This document shows, piece by piece, positions 1 through 8,183 of a DNA stretch of 32,256 nt. The notes below the pieces were generated by a model. The model searched no databases, had not been told where the DNA came from, and saw nothing but the letters and a program-made list of their open reading frames with translations. This DNA is from an uncultured Saprospiraceae bacterium (lineage in GTDB: Bacteria; Bacteroidota; Bacteroidia; Chitinophagales; Saprospiraceae). Within the stretch, counting starts at the first letter, position 1, and every line of letters begins with the position of its first letter. The stretch is from contig CALLPK010000109.1 in assembly GCA_938015415.1 (NCBI GenBank), forward strand, positions 1-32,256, given 5' to 3'. Position numbers and translations under genes: made by a program.

Positions 1-174
1 TCACAAAAATAATAATTCAATTTTTAAAAGAACCAGAAAGCAAATAAAGTCACTCGATTAGCGTTTTTTTAAGACAATTTTGAGCAATTTATCACCTTGT
101 TAAAAAATATTGATTTTTTATAAAGAAAGCCCTTTATTTCCTGAAAAAATCTCCCATTTTTGTACAAAAAAAGG

Positions 175-182
175 TATCTTTG
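175..182 (+). promoter_or_regulatory. -7 box (TAnnTTTG) for the yceD-rpmF operon
   Basis: TATCTTTG matches the Bacteroidota -7 consensus TAnnTTTG and lies 29 nt before the yceD ATG. No clear -33 TTG was found at the usual 17-23 nt spacing, so only the -7 half is supported. Confidence 0.55.
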
Positions 183-211
183 CACCGCATTTTTAAGCAG
201 TTCTTTTTCCT

Positions 212-733
212 ATGGCATCTTTGAACAATTTTTCGATACCCGTTAGGGGGCTCAAAAGCGGTGTTCACCAATACAGTTTTCACCTAGATTCGGCCTTTTT
301 TGCCGAGTTCAGTAACGCACCTATCGGAGAGAGTGATGTTAACGTTCAACTGGATTTTGACAAAAGGCCAGATATGTTTGTCCTTGATGTAGATGTACAA
401 GGAACAGTCAAAACAGAATGCGACCGCTGTCTGGCAGATATCAATCTACCCGTTGAAGGTCAGTTTCAGTTAATTATAAAATTGAGTGATCACGAATCCG
501 AAGTAGACGAGGTAGTCTATCTGCCCGCCGAAACTACGGAAATCAACGTCGCTAAATATATTTACGAATTTGTAGGCTTGTCGGTACCCATGATGAAAAT
601 TTACGACTGCCAGAATGATAATCCGCCACCTTGCGATCAAGCAGTACTGAAACGGCTGGAGCAGGAAGAGGAAGACCAAAAAGCAACTAATAATCCCATT
701 TGGGACGAATTAAATAAACTGAGCGGGAACTAA
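212..733 (+). CDS. yceD: YceD/DUF177 family protein
   Basis: A 173-residue protein of the YceD (DUF177) family, a small bacterial protein almost always encoded next to rpmF. E. coli YceD has been linked to 23S rRNA processing or stability, but its biochemical role is not settled. The family is supported by the central Cys pair (ECDRCL, about residue 70), the following acidic stretch, and a second Cys pair near residues 132-140 (YDCQNDNPPPCD). The start follows a -7 promoter box, and rpmF begins 67 nt downstream on the same strand, as is typical. In many bacteria plsX and fabH follow rpmF; here ridA follows instead. The C-terminal tail is acidic and probably disordered. Confidence 0.85.
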   Translation: MASLNNFSIPVRGLKSGVHQYSFHLDSAFFAEFSNAPIGESDVNVQLDFDKRPDMFVLDVDVQGTVKTECDRCLADINLPVEGQFQLIIKLSDHESEVDEVVYLPAETTEINVAKYIYEFVGLSVPMMKIYDCQNDNPPPCDQAVLKRLEQEEEDQKATNNPIWDELNKLSGN

Positions 734-800
734 ACCGACCGTTCAAATCATTATAAGACCTAAGTAATCAACTTTTGATTGCTTATTAAATATTCTCAAA

Positions 801-998
801 ATGGCACATCCTAAGAGTAAAATCTCTAAGCAGCGCAAACGCAAACGTAGAACACATTACAAAGCCGCTATTCCTACCGTGGCTAAATGTTCAACTACCG
901 GAGAAGCACACCTCTATCACCGTGCTTACTGGCTCGATGGTACGATGTACTACCGGGGACAGGTAGTGATTCAAGCAGAAGAAGAACTGGAAGATTAA
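801..998 (+). CDS. rpmF: 50S ribosomal protein L32
   Basis: A 65-residue large-subunit ribosomal protein L32. The N-terminus [20 protein letters not shown] is the classic basic L32 start. The C-terminal half, where zinc-binding L32 has four cysteines, has only one Cys ([17 protein letters not shown]), so it is the zinc-independent form. From memory, Flavobacteriia carry a closely similar Cys-poor L32. It is probably co-transcribed with yceD 67 nt upstream, and a hairpin with a T-run follows at 1022-1060. Function is confident; only the lost zinc ribbon is notable. Confidence 0.95.
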   Translation: MAHPKSKISKQRKRKRRTHYKAAIPTVAKCSTTGEAHLYHRAYWLDGTMYYRGQVVIQAEEELED

Positions 999-1021
999 AT
1001 CAATCTTTTCAGTCTTAGATA

Positions 1022-1060
1022 ATAAAAAGCTCCCATACAATAGTTATGCGGGGCTTTTTC
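1022..1060 (+). terminator. Probable rho-independent terminator after rpmF
   Basis: AAAAAGCTCCC pairs with GGGGCTTTTT across a short loop, with one bulge, ending in a T-run. It lies 25 nt after the rpmF stop. Confidence 0.6.
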
Positions 1061-1068
1061 TGTTATAT

Positions 1069-1105
1069 TTAATTAAGAAAATCAGGCGAGGATATTCTTA
1101 ATTAA
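1069..1105. repeat. 11-bp perfect inverted repeat between rpmF and ridA
   Basis: TTAATTAAGAA (1069-1079) and TTCTTAATTAA (1095-1105) are perfect reverse complements around a 15-nt loop, 70 nt before the ridA ATG. It could be a regulator site or a second weak hairpin; no factor can be named. Confidence 0.45.
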
Positions 1106-1174
1106 CTGCAACGGCTTTTGATCAATTTTATCGTAATTTTCCGTTCAAACGCGAAAGCTTAAATCTTCTTTATT

Positions 1175-1558
1175 ATGAAAAAAATAATTGAAACTAAAAA
1201 CGCTCCGGCACCCGTCGGCCCTTACAATCAGGCAGTCATCGTCAACGGAGTCCTCTACGCTTCTGGTCAAATCGCGCTCGATCCTGCTACTGGCAACCTC
1301 GTCATGGACGATATCGAAACCGAAACGCACCAGGTCATGAAAAATATTCAGGCGATTCTGACCGAAGCCAATATTAGTTTTGAGGAGGTTTTTAAATGCT
1401 CCGTTTTTGTCTCGGATATGAATAACTACAGCCGTATCAACGCCGTTTATTCCGAATATTTTAACGACGATACCGCTCCCGCCCGCGAACTGGTAGAAGT
1501 AGCGAATTTACCCAAATTTGTTAATATTGAAATATCTGTCATGGCAGTAGCTGGGTAA
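1175..1558 (+). CDS. ridA: RidA family reactive intermediate/imine deaminase
   Basis: A 127-residue cytosolic RidA (YjgF/YER057c/UK114) protein. RidA hydrolyses reactive enamine/imine intermediates such as 2-aminoacrylate, made by PLP enzymes like threonine dehydratase, and so protects other PLP enzymes from damage. Support comes from full family length, the N-terminal APAPVGPYNQAV motif, the GQIALDPATG segment, and the C-terminal signature PARELVEVANLP ending in VEI-like residues. The conserved catalytic Arg of that signature is about R104. Proteins of this family form trimers. It is a single gene; the next gene, trpS, starts 97 nt later after an octamer repeat tract. Confidence 0.93.
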   Translation: MKKIIETKNAPAPVGPYNQAVIVNGVLYASGQIALDPATGNLVMDDIETETHQVMKNIQAILTEANISFEEVFKCSVFVSDMNNYSRINAVYSEYFNDDTAPARELVEVANLPKFVNIEISVMAVAG

Positions 1559-1599
1559 ATATAGAGCTGTTAAATCGTAGGAACAACGAAATTATTTTT

Positions 1600-1655
1600 C
1601 AACGATTCAACAACTCAACAAGCGAAGCGATTCAACAACTCAACAATTCAACAAT
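1600..1655 (+). repeat. Degenerate CAACRAYT octamer array directly before trpS
   Basis: Six imperfect 8-bp units run up to the trpS start codon: CAACGATT, CAACAACT, CAACAAGC, a 9-nt interruption, then CAACAACT, CAACAATT and CAACAAT. The same octamer forms a perfect 11-copy array upstream of gldN at 18939-19026. Confidence 0.75.
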
Positions 1656-2651
1656 ATGAAAACCGTACTTTCCTGTATTCAGCCAACTGGCCACATTCAT
1701 TTTGGTAACTACTTTGGTGCAATCAAAAACTGGGTTTCACTTCAGGAGGAATACAAATGTATCTATGGAGTCGTCGACTACCACGCCATGACGCATATTT
1801 ATGATCATAAAAAATTACGAACGACTACCTGGGAATTGATTTTTAATTTGCTGGCTACCGGTATCAAACCCGAAAATCTGTTTATCCAGTCGCTGGTGCC
1901 GGAGCACGCGGAGTTGTGCTGGATTTTCAACTGCTTTACTTCTTACGGCCAGTTGACGCGGATGACACAATTTAAGGACAAGAGTGCCAAAAAAGGAGAA
2001 GATGATTTCATTTCGGCGGGCTTACTGGATTATCCGGTATTGCAGGCGGCGGATATTTTAATCTACCGGGCCGACTACGTACCAATCGGTAAAGATCAGG
2101 TACAACATCTGGAATTGACCCGTAATATTGCGCAGCGTTTTAATACGCAACTAGGTGAAGACTTTTTTGTGATGCCCGAGCCGTTGTTAACGGAAATACC
2201 CAAAGTACAATCTACCGCTGATCCGCTCAGAAAGATGAGTAAAAGTGCAGGAGAAAAGCATTTTATTAATATTTTTGATGATGAAAAAAGAATCCGCAAA
2301 CAGATCAAATCTGCCGTAACCGATGCGGGTGATACACCAGCTGAGACTATGAGCCCTGGCGTAGAAAATTTATTCGGTTTACTCAAAGCCAGCGAACAAT
2401 TGGAAGCTCACCAGTCTCTGCTGGAAGATTATAATAATGGGAATTTAAAATATGCAGATCTGAAAGAAGCGGTTGCCGATGGCCTCATTCTACTAAATCG
2501 CAAGTTTGTCGAAAGACGCGCGGAACTTAATAAGAATAAAAAACAGATTAAATCTCAGATTAAATACTCAGCCATGGAAATCAGAAAAATTGCACAGGAG
2601 ACGGTGAAAGAGGTGAAAGATATGTGTGGGCTATTGAATGTTAAATTCTAA
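1656..2651 (+). CDS. trpS: Tryptophanyl-tRNA synthetase
   Basis: A 331-residue class Ic aminoacyl-tRNA synthetase that activates tryptophan with ATP and charges tRNA-Trp; acts as a cytosolic homodimer. The HIGH-type nucleotide motif is PTGHIHFGNY (about residues 10-19), and KMSKS is perfectly kept at residues 193-197 (LRKMSKSAGE). The motif DQVQHLELTRNIAQRFN, typical of bacterial TrpRS, is also present. Length is normal. The ATG sits immediately after the CAACRAYT repeat tract, leaving no space for a usual ribosome binding site, which fits the leader independence of Bacteroidota translation. The start is supported by the canonical N-terminus MKTVLSCIQPTG. Confidence 0.97.
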   Translation: MKTVLSCIQPTGHIHFGNYFGAIKNWVSLQEEYKCIYGVVDYHAMTHIYDHKKLRTTTWELIFNLLATGIKPENLFIQSLVPEHAELCWIFNCFTSYGQLTRMTQFKDKSAKKGEDDFISAGLLDYPVLQAADILIYRADYVPIGKDQVQHLELTRNIAQRFNTQLGEDFFVMPEPLLTEIPKVQSTADPLRKMSKSAGEKHFINIFDDEKRIRKQIKSAVTDAGDTPAETMSPGVENLFGLLKASEQLEAHQSLLEDYNNGNLKYADLKEAVADGLILLNRKFVERRAELNKNKKQIKSQIKYSAMEIRKIAQETVKEVKDMCGLLNVKF

Positions 2652-2674
2652 ACAGACATAGGTCATAGATGGGC

Positions 2675-2704
2675 GGCATGGGCAAATTGCAATTAGCCCA
2701 TGCC
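2675..2704. repeat. REP-like palindrome upstream of the FAH-family gene
   Basis: A 30-bp near-perfect palindrome, with arms GGCATGGGC and GCCCATGCC around AAATTGCAATTA; one mismatched pair. Its core resembles the palindrome at 3410-3443 on the other side of the same gene. Confidence 0.6.
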
Positions 2705-2727
2705 TCCTGAAAACAAAAAAACTACTT

Positions 2728-3351
2728 ATGAAAATCATCTGCATCGGTCGCAACTACGCGGACCACGCCAAAGAAATGGGATCTAATATACCAACCAAGC
2801 CACTGGTTTTTATGAAACCCGGCTCTGCCCTACTCGTTAATAGCAAACCTTTTTACTATCCTGAATTTACCAAAAATCTCCATTACGAATTAGAAATAGT
2901 TTTAAAGATTAGTAAAAATGGCCGGCATATCCAGCCGGAATTTGCCAAAGATTATTATCAGGAAATTGGTCTGGGTATTGACTTTACCGCCCGTGATTTA
3001 CAACATGAGTGTAAAGAAAAAGGACACCCCTGGGAAATCGCCAAAGCTTTTGACCACTCGGCCGTCATCGGTAAATTTGTCAATCTAAAAACGGCAACCA
3101 TTGACGGGCACCTCGAATTTTATTTAAATAAAAATGGCGAAAAAGTACAGCACGGTTTTACCAAAGACCTGATCTTTCCATTCGATGATTTGATCGTTTA
3201 CGTCAGCAAATTTTTTAAATTACAAAAAGGAGATTATATCTATACGGGCACACCGGCCGGCGTAGGTCCGGTGGCTATTGGTGACGAACTGGAAGGCATA
3301 CTGGTAACACCGGGTGGAGAAAAAACCTTGCTGAACTGTGCGGTGAAGTAG
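2728..3351 (+). CDS. Fumarylacetoacetate hydrolase (FAH) family enzyme
   Basis: A 207-residue single-domain FAH-fold enzyme. Family members are Mg2+/Mn2+-dependent C-C hydrolases, isomerases or decarboxylases acting on acylpyruvate-like diketo acids; the closest small relatives are acylpyruvase/oxaloacetate tautomerase (FAHD1-like) and HpaG-type isomerases. The metal triad is visible: E54 and E56 in HYELEIV and D85 in GIDFTARDLQ. The substrate-side signatures KAFDHSAVIG and the C-terminal YTGTPAGVGPV are intact. The start MKIICIGRNYADHAKE is the usual N-terminus of this subgroup. The 3' end, including the stop codon, lies inside a 23-bp repeat tract, and palindromes flank the gene. The exact substrate cannot be read from the sequence. 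Confidence 0.88.
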   Translation: MKIICIGRNYADHAKEMGSNIPTKPLVFMKPGSALLVNSKPFYYPEFTKNLHYELEIVLKISKNGRHIQPEFAKDYYQEIGLGIDFTARDLQHECKEKGHPWEIAKAFDHSAVIGKFVNLKTATIDGHLEFYLNKNGEKVQHGFTKDLIFPFDDLIVYVSKFFKLQKGDYIYTGTPAGVGPVAIGDELEGILVTPGGEKTLLNCAVK

Positions 3352-3443
3352 AGGCAAATCGTGTGATTAAGGGCGAATGGCTCTGTAACCTAGGGGCGAA
3401 TCGCGTGGTAAAGTAGGGGCGAATCGCAATTCGCCCCTACTTT
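3341..3443. repeat. 23-bp degenerate direct repeats ending in a 15-bp palindrome
   Basis: GGCRAATCG-type units start at 3353, 3372, 3395 and 3418 (spacings 19, 23, 23). The last unit forms a perfect hairpin, AAAGTAGGGGCGAAT (3410-3424) with ATTCGCCCCTACTTT (3429-3443), loop CGCA. The first unit overlaps the FAH stop codon. A T-rich run follows, so the hairpin may also terminate transcription. Confidence 0.75.
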
Positions 3444-3465
3444 AGTTTTTTATAAAAACAATCCT

Positions 3466-3473
3466 TATTTTTG
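3466..3473 (+). promoter_or_regulatory. -7 box (TAnnTTTG) for metK
   Basis: TATTTTTG matches TAnnTTTG, 43 nt before the metK ATG. No convincing -33 TTG is present at the standard spacing. Confidence 0.5.
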
Positions 3474-3516
3474 CGTCACTTAAAAAATAATTCACTTATT
3501 TCATAAAAAAAATACC

Positions 3517-4830
3517 ATGTCGTACCTATTCACTTCTGAATCTGTTTCCGAAGGACATCCAGACAAAGTCGCCGATCAAATTTCGGATGCTTTAGTCGAT
3601 CACTTTATCGCTTTTGACCCTGATTCAAAGGTAGCTTGTGAAACCCTCGTAACGACCGGTCAGGTGGTACTCGCCGGGGAAGTAAAGTCTAAGACCTATC
3701 TTGATGTACAAACCATCTCCCGGGATGTGATTCGTCGCATTGGTTATACCAAGTCTGAGTATATGTTTGAAGCCAATAGCTGTGGCGTTTTCTCGGCTAT
3801 TCACGAGCAGTCTCCGGACATCAACCAGGGAGTAGAGCGTAAGAAAAAAGAAAATCAGGGAGCTGGTGATCAGGGAATGATGTTTGGTTATGCGACCAGC
3901 GAAACGTCTAACTATATGCCGCTGGCATTGGATCTTTCTCATAAGATTCTGGAAGAACTCGCCGCTATTCGTAAAGCGGGTAAACAAATGAAATATCTGC
4001 GACCTGATTCCAAGTCACAGGTAACCATCGAATACAGCGATGACAACAAGCCGGTACGAATTGATACGATCGTCGTTTCTACGCAGCATGATGACTTTGG
4101 TCCCGATGCCAAGATGCTAAAGAAGATTAAGGACGATATGATCAAAATTTTGATTCCGCGTGTCATGAAAAAATTACCGAAGCGAATTCAAAATTTATTC
4201 GATAATAAAATTACTTACCACATCAATCCAACCGGAAAGTTTGTGATCGGTGGACCACACGGTGATACGGGTCTGACGGGACGTAAGATTATCGTGGATA
4301 CGTATGGTGGTAAAGGCGCCCATGGTGGTGGTGCTTTCTCTGGTAAAGATCCGAGTAAGGTGGACCGGTCGGCAGCTTACGCTACGCGACACATTGCTAA
4401 AAACCTGGTAGCTGCCGGTGTTTGTGACGAAGTGTTGGTGCAAGTTTCTTACGCTATCGGAGTAGCGAAGCCCACTAATATTTACGTACAGACTTTTGGT
4501 TCTGCAAAAGTAGAGATGACCGACGGGCAAATCGCCAAGCACGTAGAAAAGGTATTCGATATGCGTCCTTACGCGATCGAGCAACGCCTGAAATTACGTA
4601 CACCGATTTATTCCGAAACGGCTGCTTACGGACACATGGGCCGTAAATCCCAAAAGAAAACGGTTTCTTTTACGGATGGTGCCGGCAAGACCAAAACGAT
4701 GAAAGTAGAGACTTTTACGTGGGAAAAACTGGACAAAGTAGACGAGATCAAAAAGGCGTTTGGCCTGACTAAAAAGGCAGCACCAAAACGGGCTAAGAAA
4801 GTTGTTCGACGCACTAAGGCCAAGAAATAA
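3517..4830 (+). CDS. metK: S-adenosylmethionine synthetase (methionine adenosyltransferase)
   Basis: A 437-residue cytosolic enzyme that makes S-adenosylmethionine from ATP and methionine, using Mg2+ and K+. Diagnostic motifs are [18 protein letters not shown] near the N-terminus (catalytic His14), [12 protein letters not shown] near residue 116, [20 protein letters not shown] near residue 247, and the loop [19 protein letters not shown] that follows. The protein runs past the usual end of the family into a strongly basic tail ([19 protein letters not shown]) after the region matching other MetKs; this tail is unusual and may bind nucleic acid or simply be an extension. A -7 box lies upstream and a strong terminator follows, so it is probably monocistronic. 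Confidence 0.97.
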   Translation: MSYLFTSESVSEGHPDKVADQISDALVDHFIAFDPDSKVACETLVTTGQVVLAGEVKSKTYLDVQTISRDVIRRIGYTKSEYMFEANSCGVFSAIHEQSPDINQGVERKKKENQGAGDQGMMFGYATSETSNYMPLALDLSHKILEELAAIRKAGKQMKYLRPDSKSQVTIEYSDDNKPVRIDTIVVSTQHDDFGPDAKMLKKIKDDMIKILIPRVMKKLPKRIQNLFDNKITYHINPTGKFVIGGPHGDTGLTGRKIIVDTYGGKGAHGGGAFSGKDPSKVDRSAAYATRHIAKNLVAAGVCDEVLVQVSYAIGVAKPTNIYVQTFGSAKVEMTDGQIAKHVEKVFDMRPYAIEQRLKLRTPIYSETAAYGHMGRKSQKKTVSFTDGAGKTKTMKVETFTWEKLDKVDEIKKAFGLTKKAAPKRAKKVVRRTKAKK

Positions 4831-4860
4831 TTTCTAGCCTTTTTAAATAACTTTAAGAAA

Positions 4861-4896
4861 AAAAGAGGATGATTCGTAATGGATCATCCTTTTTTA
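4861..4896 (+). terminator. Rho-independent terminator after metK
   Basis: AGGATGAT (4866-4873) pairs with ATCATCCT (4883-4890), loop of 9 nt, followed by a T-run, 30 nt after the metK stop. Confidence 0.85.
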
Positions 4897-5010
4897 TTTA
4901 ACAAGTTTTAATTTTTTTGATGCCAGCTAAAAAGCAGGATTATCAAATTCACGATTCTCTAGCGTTAAAAACAATCCCACCGATTAACTAATTCCTGATT
5001 ACCTAATCAA

Positions 5011-5958
5011 CTATTCTTTAATGAAAATCAATAACTCTTTCTGTTCTTTTTTCACTTTTTCGACTAAAAGATTCACCTCTTTTATTTCATTTTCCAATAA
5101 CATTAAGATCATCGACACCCGATCGTGTACGCTTTCTACACCATGCAAGGTATGGTTAATTCGTTTTTGAATCACCCAATCAACAATTAAATTGTCCACA
5201 AATAACTCCAGAAAAAGATGGATGGAAGTCATCTCATCCTGGTAAGACAAATCGTAATGGTCCGAAATATCGCGCAGCTCTATCTCAAATTTTTGTAAAA
5301 GACTTTTTGCTTTATAAGCATTTTTGGTGGCCCGGTTGACCCAGCGACGAGGACGTCTTTTCAGTTTATTTTTGTTCATGGTCTGTACAGTTCCCCATTC
5401 GTGCACTTCCCCAAGTTGCTTGGTAATTTTTTCGAGCATGGTCACGCACAACCGACCCGCATTTTTTGCCTCTTTTACTTCTTTTAAAAAGTTTTTGTAC
5501 GCAACCAATTTTTCTTCTATCGCTACTAACTGCTTTCCTCCTTCCGTTTTGCTACCAGTCAATAATTTTTTCTTTTCCCGCAACAATCTACTAAGTGTTT
5601 CTTCTACGCCAAAAAGTGATTTTGATTGCTGACGTAAAATCTTATCCTCGAATTGCAATACCGTCAAATGTTTTTTTACCGCCTGATGTTTTAAAAAAGC
5701 AGCAAGAAATTCTTGCCGCTCTTTTTCCATCAATGGATCTTTTGTTCCAAGTAAATTATAAAATAATTTGCGTACGGATTTCCCTTCCAGCAACGTCACA
5801 TCCAATCCCTCTTTCTCCATTCGCTTTGCATACATCACCAGTTCAAATTCAGATTCTTTGATCGCCTCCTTTAAGTGTTTGCGATGAATCTCAATTTTTT
5901 CTTTACGACGAGTACCTTCGTAGGCCTCTCGCAATGCTTGATTTAGATCTTTTTTCAA
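5011..5958 (-). CDS. Hypothetical coiled-coil protein
   Basis: A 315-residue protein I do not recognise. It has no signal peptide, lipobox or membrane segment, is rich in Lys and Glu, and is almost entirely predicted helical, with heptad-like stretches at about residues 1-60, 90-170 and 270-315. A basic patch near residues 195-215 (NKLKRRPRRWVNRATKNAYK) could contact nucleic acid or membrane, but this is only an inference. It is probably a cytosolic scaffold-like protein. Codon use and composition match the neighbours. The ATG MKKDLNQALREAYEG is the first in frame after a stop. A hairpin separates it from the upstream TPR gene, so the two are probably separate transcripts. Confidence 0.7.
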   Translation of the reverse strand: MKKDLNQALREAYEGTRRKEKIEIHRKHLKEAIKESEFELVMYAKRMEKEGLDVTLLEGKSVRKLFYNLLGTKDPLMEKERQEFLAAFLKHQAVKKHLTVLQFEDKILRQQSKSLFGVEETLSRLLREKKKLLTGSKTEGGKQLVAIEEKLVAYKNFLKEVKEAKNAGRLCVTMLEKITKQLGEVHEWGTVQTMNKNKLKRRPRRWVNRATKNAYKAKSLLQKFEIELRDISDHYDLSYQDEMTSIHLFLELFVDNLIVDWVIQKRINHTLHGVESVHDRVSMILMLLENEIKEVNLLVEKVKKEQKELLIFIKE

Positions 5959-5981
5959 TACACTGGTTTTTAAAATAATAA

Positions 5982-6016
5982 GCAGGAACTCAAATCACTA
6001 AAATTCGAGTTCCTGC
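5982..6016 (-). terminator. Probable terminator of the TPR gene
   Basis: GCAGGAACTC (5982-5991) and GAGTTCCTGC (6007-6016) are a perfect 10-bp inverted repeat with a 15-nt loop. Read on the minus strand it lies about 100 nt after the TPR gene stop and is followed by a T-rich run. Confidence 0.6.
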
Positions 6017-6119
6017 CTGATCAGCCACAATAAGTGACATTATTCAATCTAAAGTAGTAAAGTAAATATTGATTAAATTAATAGAAACACGGTAAAAGTG
6101 CCATTATTAATTATCAATC

Positions 6120-6974
6120 TTAATTACACTTCAATTTCTCCTTCATCTCATACTTGGCAGATTCTGCGTATTTCGTATCTTTTACTTTGCCGTAAGCAGC
6201 ACAAGCATCAGCGGTTTTCCCCATTCCCTGGTAGATTTTAGCGATCTTATAATTGTACTTAGAAAGGTTTTTTTCGTCGCTTGCAGCAGTATACATCAGC
6301 GCCTTTTCATACATGGCAAGTGCTTCCTGATTTTTTCCTGCTTTAGCTACCTTGGCTGCTTCTTTTGATGTAGTAATCCTCGCTCCTTTTTTATATCCAG
6401 TCGCTTCTTTCGAATCTGCTCCAGCAAGTTCAATTGCCTTATTGGTATAGTACAGTACACTATCCATAGATTGTCCCCGAAAAGCTTTGCTAATCCCGTA
6501 ATAAGCACGGGAGTAATTTGCGTCCATCGCTAGTGCTTTATTAAATGCCGTCATAGCTCCTGTTCGGTCTTTGGCTTTTAGCTTAGCACTTCCTTGTGTA
6601 TAATAGAGCATTGGCAACTGATCATTTACCTGTTTAGCCATTTCAGGATTATTATATTTTTCAGAAAGCTCCACTGTTTTTTCAAATCCCGCAATCGCAC
6701 CATCCATATCTTTTTTATCGTGGGCCATACGCGACATATTGTACTGTAGCGTAGGAAGCATTCCGGTGATATTTCCGGTAATTTCCGCTCCAGGCTCCCC
6801 TAATGCCTCCGCCTGTGGTAAAATCTCCATGAGTTTCGCCAACGCCACAGCTGGTTGTTCGTTTGCTCCAACTACGGCCTCATTATAAGATTTGGTTACC
6901 TCGTCCAGTGTTTGGGCAGTCAAACTAAAAGAAAATACAGTTGCTAATAAAATTAAATTAAATAAACACTTCAT
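6120..6974 (-). CDS. Exported tetratricopeptide-repeat protein
   Basis: A 284-residue protein with a clear Sec signal peptide (MKCLFNLILLATVFSFSLTAQ, cleavage near residue 20) and no lipobox, so probably periplasmic. The mature part is built of TPR-like helical hairpins: AIAGFEKTVELSEKYNNPE (about 88-106), AMTAFNKALAMDANYSRAYY (about 140-160), a divergent hairpin near 180, ALAMYEKALMYTAASDEKN (about 220), and a C-terminal ACAAYGKVKDTKYAESAKYE. TPR domains mediate protein-protein binding; no enzymatic domain is visible. The partner is unknown. A long AT-rich gap lies upstream and a putative terminator follows. Confidence 0.8.
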   Translation of the reverse strand: MKCLFNLILLATVFSFSLTAQTLDEVTKSYNEAVVGANEQPAVALAKLMEILPQAEALGEPGAEITGNITGMLPTLQYNMSRMAHDKKDMDGAIAGFEKTVELSEKYNNPEMAKQVNDQLPMLYYTQGSAKLKAKDRTGAMTAFNKALAMDANYSRAYYGISKAFRGQSMDSVLYYTNKAIELAGADSKEATGYKKGARITTSKEAAKVAKAGKNQEALAMYEKALMYTAASDEKNLSKYNYKIAKIYQGMGKTADACAAYGKVKDTKYAESAKYEMKEKLKCN

Positions 6975-7336
6975 CGTTAATTATTTTTTTAATGTATAAT
7001 TCTCTGAATATGATATAAAGTATCACCCAGAGCATTATATTTTGTTAATAAATGCTCTTAAATTGCGTTATTATCAACGCTATAAATAAAATTTAAGGGG
7101 CCACCAAGTTAATACTTCTTAACTAATGTGTGGGAAAAAAATGCTGTTTTTTTTAACTAGCGACAAATCCTTTTATGGAAGTTGTTTAAAAATGTCCACA
7201 AAAAACGAAAATACATACCTGCTGACTGTCAGATGGCTTAAAACGATGGGCAATGCTAAGAGGAACTTATTCATTTAATTTCCACTCATTCTTACTTATA
7301 CTCTGATTAATTTATCGTTGATTGTGATCTTTTTTC
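6975..7336. other. AT-rich divergent intergenic region
   Basis: About 360 nt between the divergently transcribed TPR gene and META lipoprotein gene. It holds poly-T and poly-A stretches and a short inverted repeat (AGTTAA...TTAACT near 7108-7125). No convincing -7 box was found for the TPR gene, and no open frame or RNA gene is visible. Confidence 0.5.
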
Positions 7337-7344
7337 TATCTTTG
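7318..7344 (+). promoter_or_regulatory. Promoter of the META lipoprotein gene
   Basis: A -33-like TTG (7318-7320) is followed after 16 nt by the -7 box TATCTTTG (7337-7344), 16 nt before the ATG. The spacing is just below the 17-23 nt given for Flavobacterium. Confidence 0.6.
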
Positions 7345-7360
7345 GTTTAATTCAAAAATT

Positions 7361-8161
7361 ATGAAATTTTCCGCTGTCTTCTCCATTTTTATCTTACTTT
7401 TTACGCTAGCCTGTACTCGTACTGCCCCATCCGCGCAGCAGACTGATCCAGTATTGCCTCCTTCGTCACCGGAAAAAGCAGTAACGTATAGCTTTGGTGA
7501 GGCTATTTTTAAAGGTAGTGGCAATGAACCTTTCTGGTCTTTACAGATTGATAAAAATCATACTTTGATGCTAAAATCTATTGATGATCATCAATTTAAA
7601 TTAAATACGCCCATCACTAAAATTACTCGGGTCAATGATGCCAATGCCTTAAATCTTAGCGCAGCAACCCCCGATAAAAAAATAACCATCATGCTGATGG
7701 AAAGTAACTGCCAGGATAATATGTCGGGTAAAAAATCATCACACGGATTGCAGGTAGTGATAAAGGATATTGCGACCGGAAATCCCGTACTCTACAAAGG
7801 ATGCGGAGAATTCTTAAACGAATATTCGGTCAATAATAAGTGGGAACTGGAAAGTATAAATGGTAAAAGAGTCGCTGATTTACCCATTGAGCGTACGCCT
7901 ACCCTGAATATAAATTTACTGGAAAATAAAATGAATGGCTTCGCCGGATGCAACACTTTCTTTGGAATGGTGGAAATGGAAAACGAAAGATTGATATTTA
8001 AGAATATGGGGCTGACCAAAAAAGCTTGTAAAGACAATACCACGGAAGCATTGATCGTAAAATTACTCAACGATAACACACAAAAACATACGATTACCAA
8101 AGACGGCAAACTCCTGTTGAAAAATTCTGAGGAAATATTTATTTTTAGAGCAGTAAAATAA
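7361..8161 (+). CDS. Lipoprotein with COG3650-like and META (HslJ-like) domains
   Basis: A 266-residue lipoprotein. The signal peptide MKFSAVFSIFILLFTLAC ends in a lipobox with Cys18 as the lipidated residue; the mature start CTRTAP lacks the acidic export motif, so it may face the periplasm (inference). Residues about 45-150 resemble the COG3650 family, with the marker GNEPFWSLQ and a later Cys-Asp-MSGKK motif (NCQDNMSGKKSSHG). Residues about 160-262 form a META domain like E. coli HslJ: a W.LESINGK start and the core GFAGCNTFFG. META domains are linked to heat, novobiocin or motility phenotypes, without a defined reaction. The gene is convergent with the next one, with 22 nt between stops. 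Confidence 0.82.
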   Translation: MKFSAVFSIFILLFTLACTRTAPSAQQTDPVLPPSSPEKAVTYSFGEAIFKGSGNEPFWSLQIDKNHTLMLKSIDDHQFKLNTPITKITRVNDANALNLSAATPDKKITIMLMESNCQDNMSGKKSSHGLQVVIKDIATGNPVLYKGCGEFLNEYSVNNKWELESINGKRVADLPIERTPTLNINLLENKMNGFAGCNTFFGMVEMENERLIFKNMGLTKKACKDNTTEALIVKLLNDNTQKHTITKDGKLLLKNSEEIFIFRAVK

Positions 8162-8183
8162 GGCTATTCCAAAATAAGGAAAT

